From positions 2,536,122 to 2,543,942 of the forward strand of contig CP070650.1 in the NCBI GenBank assembly GCA_020354595.1: 7,821 nt of DNA, written 5' to 3'. This document shows, piece by piece, positions 6,304-7,821 of the stretch (position 1 is the first letter of the stretch; every line of letters starts with the position of its first letter). A program made the translations under genes and the position numbers. This DNA comes from Myxococcales bacterium. GTDB taxonomy: Bacteria > Myxococcota_A > Polyangia > Polyangiales > Houyiibacteriaceae. Below the pieces are notes generated by a model. That model searched no databases, was not told the origin of the DNA, and worked only from the letters and a program-made list of their open reading frames with translations.

Positions 6304-7821
6304 GAGACACCACGGTGACCGACGGCCCACCCTCGTCCTGTTCCGCGAGCCGGAATCCTTCGACGTATGTGTCGTCGAGAGACAGGTGTCGGTGGAGCGC
6401 GTCGCGCAGGGCGCCGCTGCCGATCCCGTGCACGATGTAAGCGGCGCTCTCCGCTGCGCCGTACATCCTATCGAGGAAGGCCTCCGCGAGGGCAACCGCC
6501 TCTTCTGCCCGAAGACCGCGAACGTCGAGCGTGTTGTCGGGGGTCCGGATCCCGCGGCGTCCCTTCGGATGACTGCCAGACACTTTCGGTTCCCGGCGAA
6601 CCGGCTCGGGTGCGTGCTTGAGCGCGCGTAGATCGGTCACGTCGACCCAAAGCTTCATCATCCCCGCCGAGACCCGAACCTTGCCCCGCGCCGGCCCCTC
6701 GATGACGTCCGCTACGCTGCGCAGCCGGTCCACCCAGACGCGATCGCCAACTCGAACCGCGCCGGGCTCGAGCTCGGCGGTCTCGACGGGCTTGGGCTCG
6801 AGCGCCCCGCGCCGCGCGTCGATGTCGCCGAGGAGCGCCCCTCCTTCGCGGAGCGCCTCGCCCGCTGTCGTGACCGACTCCGCCTCTGGGCGCGCGCGAA
6901 GCTCCTTCTTCGCGCGCTCGAGACGCTGCTGGACCTCCCGAACGCGATCGACCAGGCGCTGAGCTTCAGCCCCGAGCCCTTTGGCTTCGCGCGCTTTGAG
7001 CGCTTTTTGGCGGACGTCGAGCTTGGCCCGTTGTTCGGCAAGCTGCGCCCGCTCTTCGACAAGGTCTGCCTGCTCCTTGTCTGCGGCTTTCGTCGCCGCC
7101 TCCAGCTTGGCGACCAAGGTCTCAAAGCTTCGCGAATGCTCCGGTAACATCTGGCGTGCGTCTTCGATGACCTCTTCGGGAATCCCGTACCGGCGAGCGA
7201 CCTCGAGAGCATTGGAGCTGCCCGGAACGCCCATGGTCATTCGGAAGGTCGGCGCCATCTCGTCGAAATCGAAGCCGACTGCCGCGTTGTACATCCCCTC
7301 CCGTTGCGCCGCGAGCGCCTTGAGCGCTTCGTAGTGCGTCGTCACGGCAACCGCCGCCTTGCGCTCGACGAGCGTCTTGACGATCGAGCAGGCCAGCATG
7401 GCCCCCGCCTCCGGGTCCGTCGCCCCCGCAAGCTCGTCCAACAAAACGAGCACGCGCTCGCCGGCTTGCTCGAGAACGCCTTGTAACGTCACGAGGTGAG
7501 CGGAGAAGGTCGAGAGGTTTCGCGCCAAGCTCTGCTCGTCGCCGACGGCTGCCAACACCGGCGAGAAGAAACCACACGTGCTCCCCTCCCCGACGGGGAC
7601 CGGAAGCCCCGCACGCGTCATGAGCGCGGCCAAGCCGAGCATCTTGAGCGCTACGGTCTTTCCCCCTGCGTTCGGCCCCGAGATCACGAGCGCCTCGCCT
7701 CCGGCGAGCGCCAAGTCGTTTGGCACGACTTCGATGCCTTTCATCACGAGCAAGGGATGCCGAGCTTCGCGAAGCGCAATCCGCGGCTCTTCACAGAGCT
7801 CGACGAAACGACCGTCGAGGT
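6296..7821 (-). CDS. mutS2: Endonuclease MutS2 with Smr domain (partial, N-terminus beyond right edge)
   Basis: MutS2 is a MutS-related ATPase with a C-terminal Smr nuclease domain, linked to suppression of recombination and, in some bacteria, to splitting collided ribosomes. The visible 507 residues begin inside the lever/ATPase boundary at EARHPLL. They carry Walker A GPNAGGKT (about 48-55), the STFSAHL signature (103-109), Walker B LVLLDELAGATDP (124-136), TTHYEALKALA, and a long Lys/Glu/Ala/Arg-rich coiled coil (about 230-315). A basic linker follows, with a GDRVWVDRL KOW-like strand. The Smr domain occupies about 431-507, with LDVRG and HGIGSGALRDALHRHL, both expected nuclease-site motifs. 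Walker B reads DELAGATDP where DELG(A/S)GTDP is usual, a mild change. The frame is open through the right edge; a TTG at 7753 is not a true start because homology continues upstream. The TAG stop lies within the 3' end of lgt. Confidence 0.96.
   Translation of the reverse strand, partial: LDGRFVELCEEPRIALREARHPLLVMKGIEVVPNDLALAGGEALVISGPNAGGKTVALKMLGLAALMTRAGLPVPVGEGSTCGFFSPVLAAVGDEQSLARNLSTFSAHLVTLQGVLEQAGERVLVLLDELAGATDPEAGAMLACSIVKTLVERKAAVAVTTHYEALKALAAQREGMYNAAVGFDFDEMAPTFRMTMGVPGSSNALEVARRYGIPEEVIEDARQMLPEHSRSFETLVAKLEAATKAADKEQADLVEERAQLAEQRAKLDVRQKALKAREAKGLGAEAQRLVDRVREVQQRLERAKKELRARPEAESVTTAGEALREGGALLGDIDARRGALEPKPVETAELEPGAVRVGDRVWVDRLRSVADVIEGPARGKVRVSAGMMKLWVDVTDLRALKHAPEPVRREPKVSGSHPKGRRGIRTPDNTLDVRGLRAEEAVALAEAFLDRMYGAAESAAYIVHGIGSGALRDALHRHLSLDDTYVEGFRLAEQDEGGPSVTVVSLK

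Overview
The window looks like chromosomal DNA from a high-GC, Gram-negative bacterium, most likely a myxobacterium-type lineage (Myxococcota, formerly Deltaproteobacteria). The inference rests on the GC-rich third codon positions, the myxobacterial style of several proteins (an SH3-like lipoprotein of the L,D-transpeptidase type, a TonB-like anchored protein with an Asp/Phe-rich stretch, an Lgt with a His-Asp-His-Pro motif, a Lys/Pro-rich HU) and outer-membrane lipoprotein biology. I see no mobile element, CRISPR array, tRNA or rRNA.

Eight protein genes fill the window, nearly all alternating in strand, so it is not an operon. From left to right: (1) a 5'-partial lipoprotein gene on the minus strand (466 to the left edge), probably an L,D-transpeptidase-type cell-wall protein; (2) a divergent plus-strand gene (497-1672) for a membrane-anchored protein of unknown function; (3) a strong bidirectional terminator (1684-1711); (4) an HU-family DNA-binding protein (1734-2048, minus); (5) a 385-bp gene-free stretch with several small repeats and DnaA-box-like words; (6) ybeY rRNA-maturation endonuclease (2434-2877, minus); (7) a biotin-carboxylase-like protein that has lost its ATP-grasp B domain and nearly every catalytic residue (2960-4102, plus); (8) enolase (4105-5382, minus); (9) a divergent Lgt-type prolipoprotein diacylglyceryl transferase (5455-6303, plus); (10) the C-terminal two thirds of MutS2 (6296 to the right edge, minus).

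Most genes are core functions: glycolysis (eno), ribosome maturation (ybeY), nucleoid structure (HU), lipoprotein modification (lgt) and recombination/ribosome-rescue-type MutS2. Gene ends are packed very tightly. eno and the biotin-carboxylase-like gene converge with 2 bp between stop codons, lgt and mutS2 overlap tail-to-tail by 8 bp, and the divergent pairs at 466/497 and 5382/5455 leave only 30 and 72 bp between starts. Two start codons are preceded by near-identical TGCTA(T/G)GCT boxes 6-8 bp upstream, suggesting leaderless transcripts.

The most unusual item is the intact but apparently catalytically dead biotin-carboxylase homologue. The second is the Lgt homologue, in which several residues essential in E. 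coli Lgt are substituted. Everything here was read by eye; family assignments rest on recognised motifs and not on database searches.
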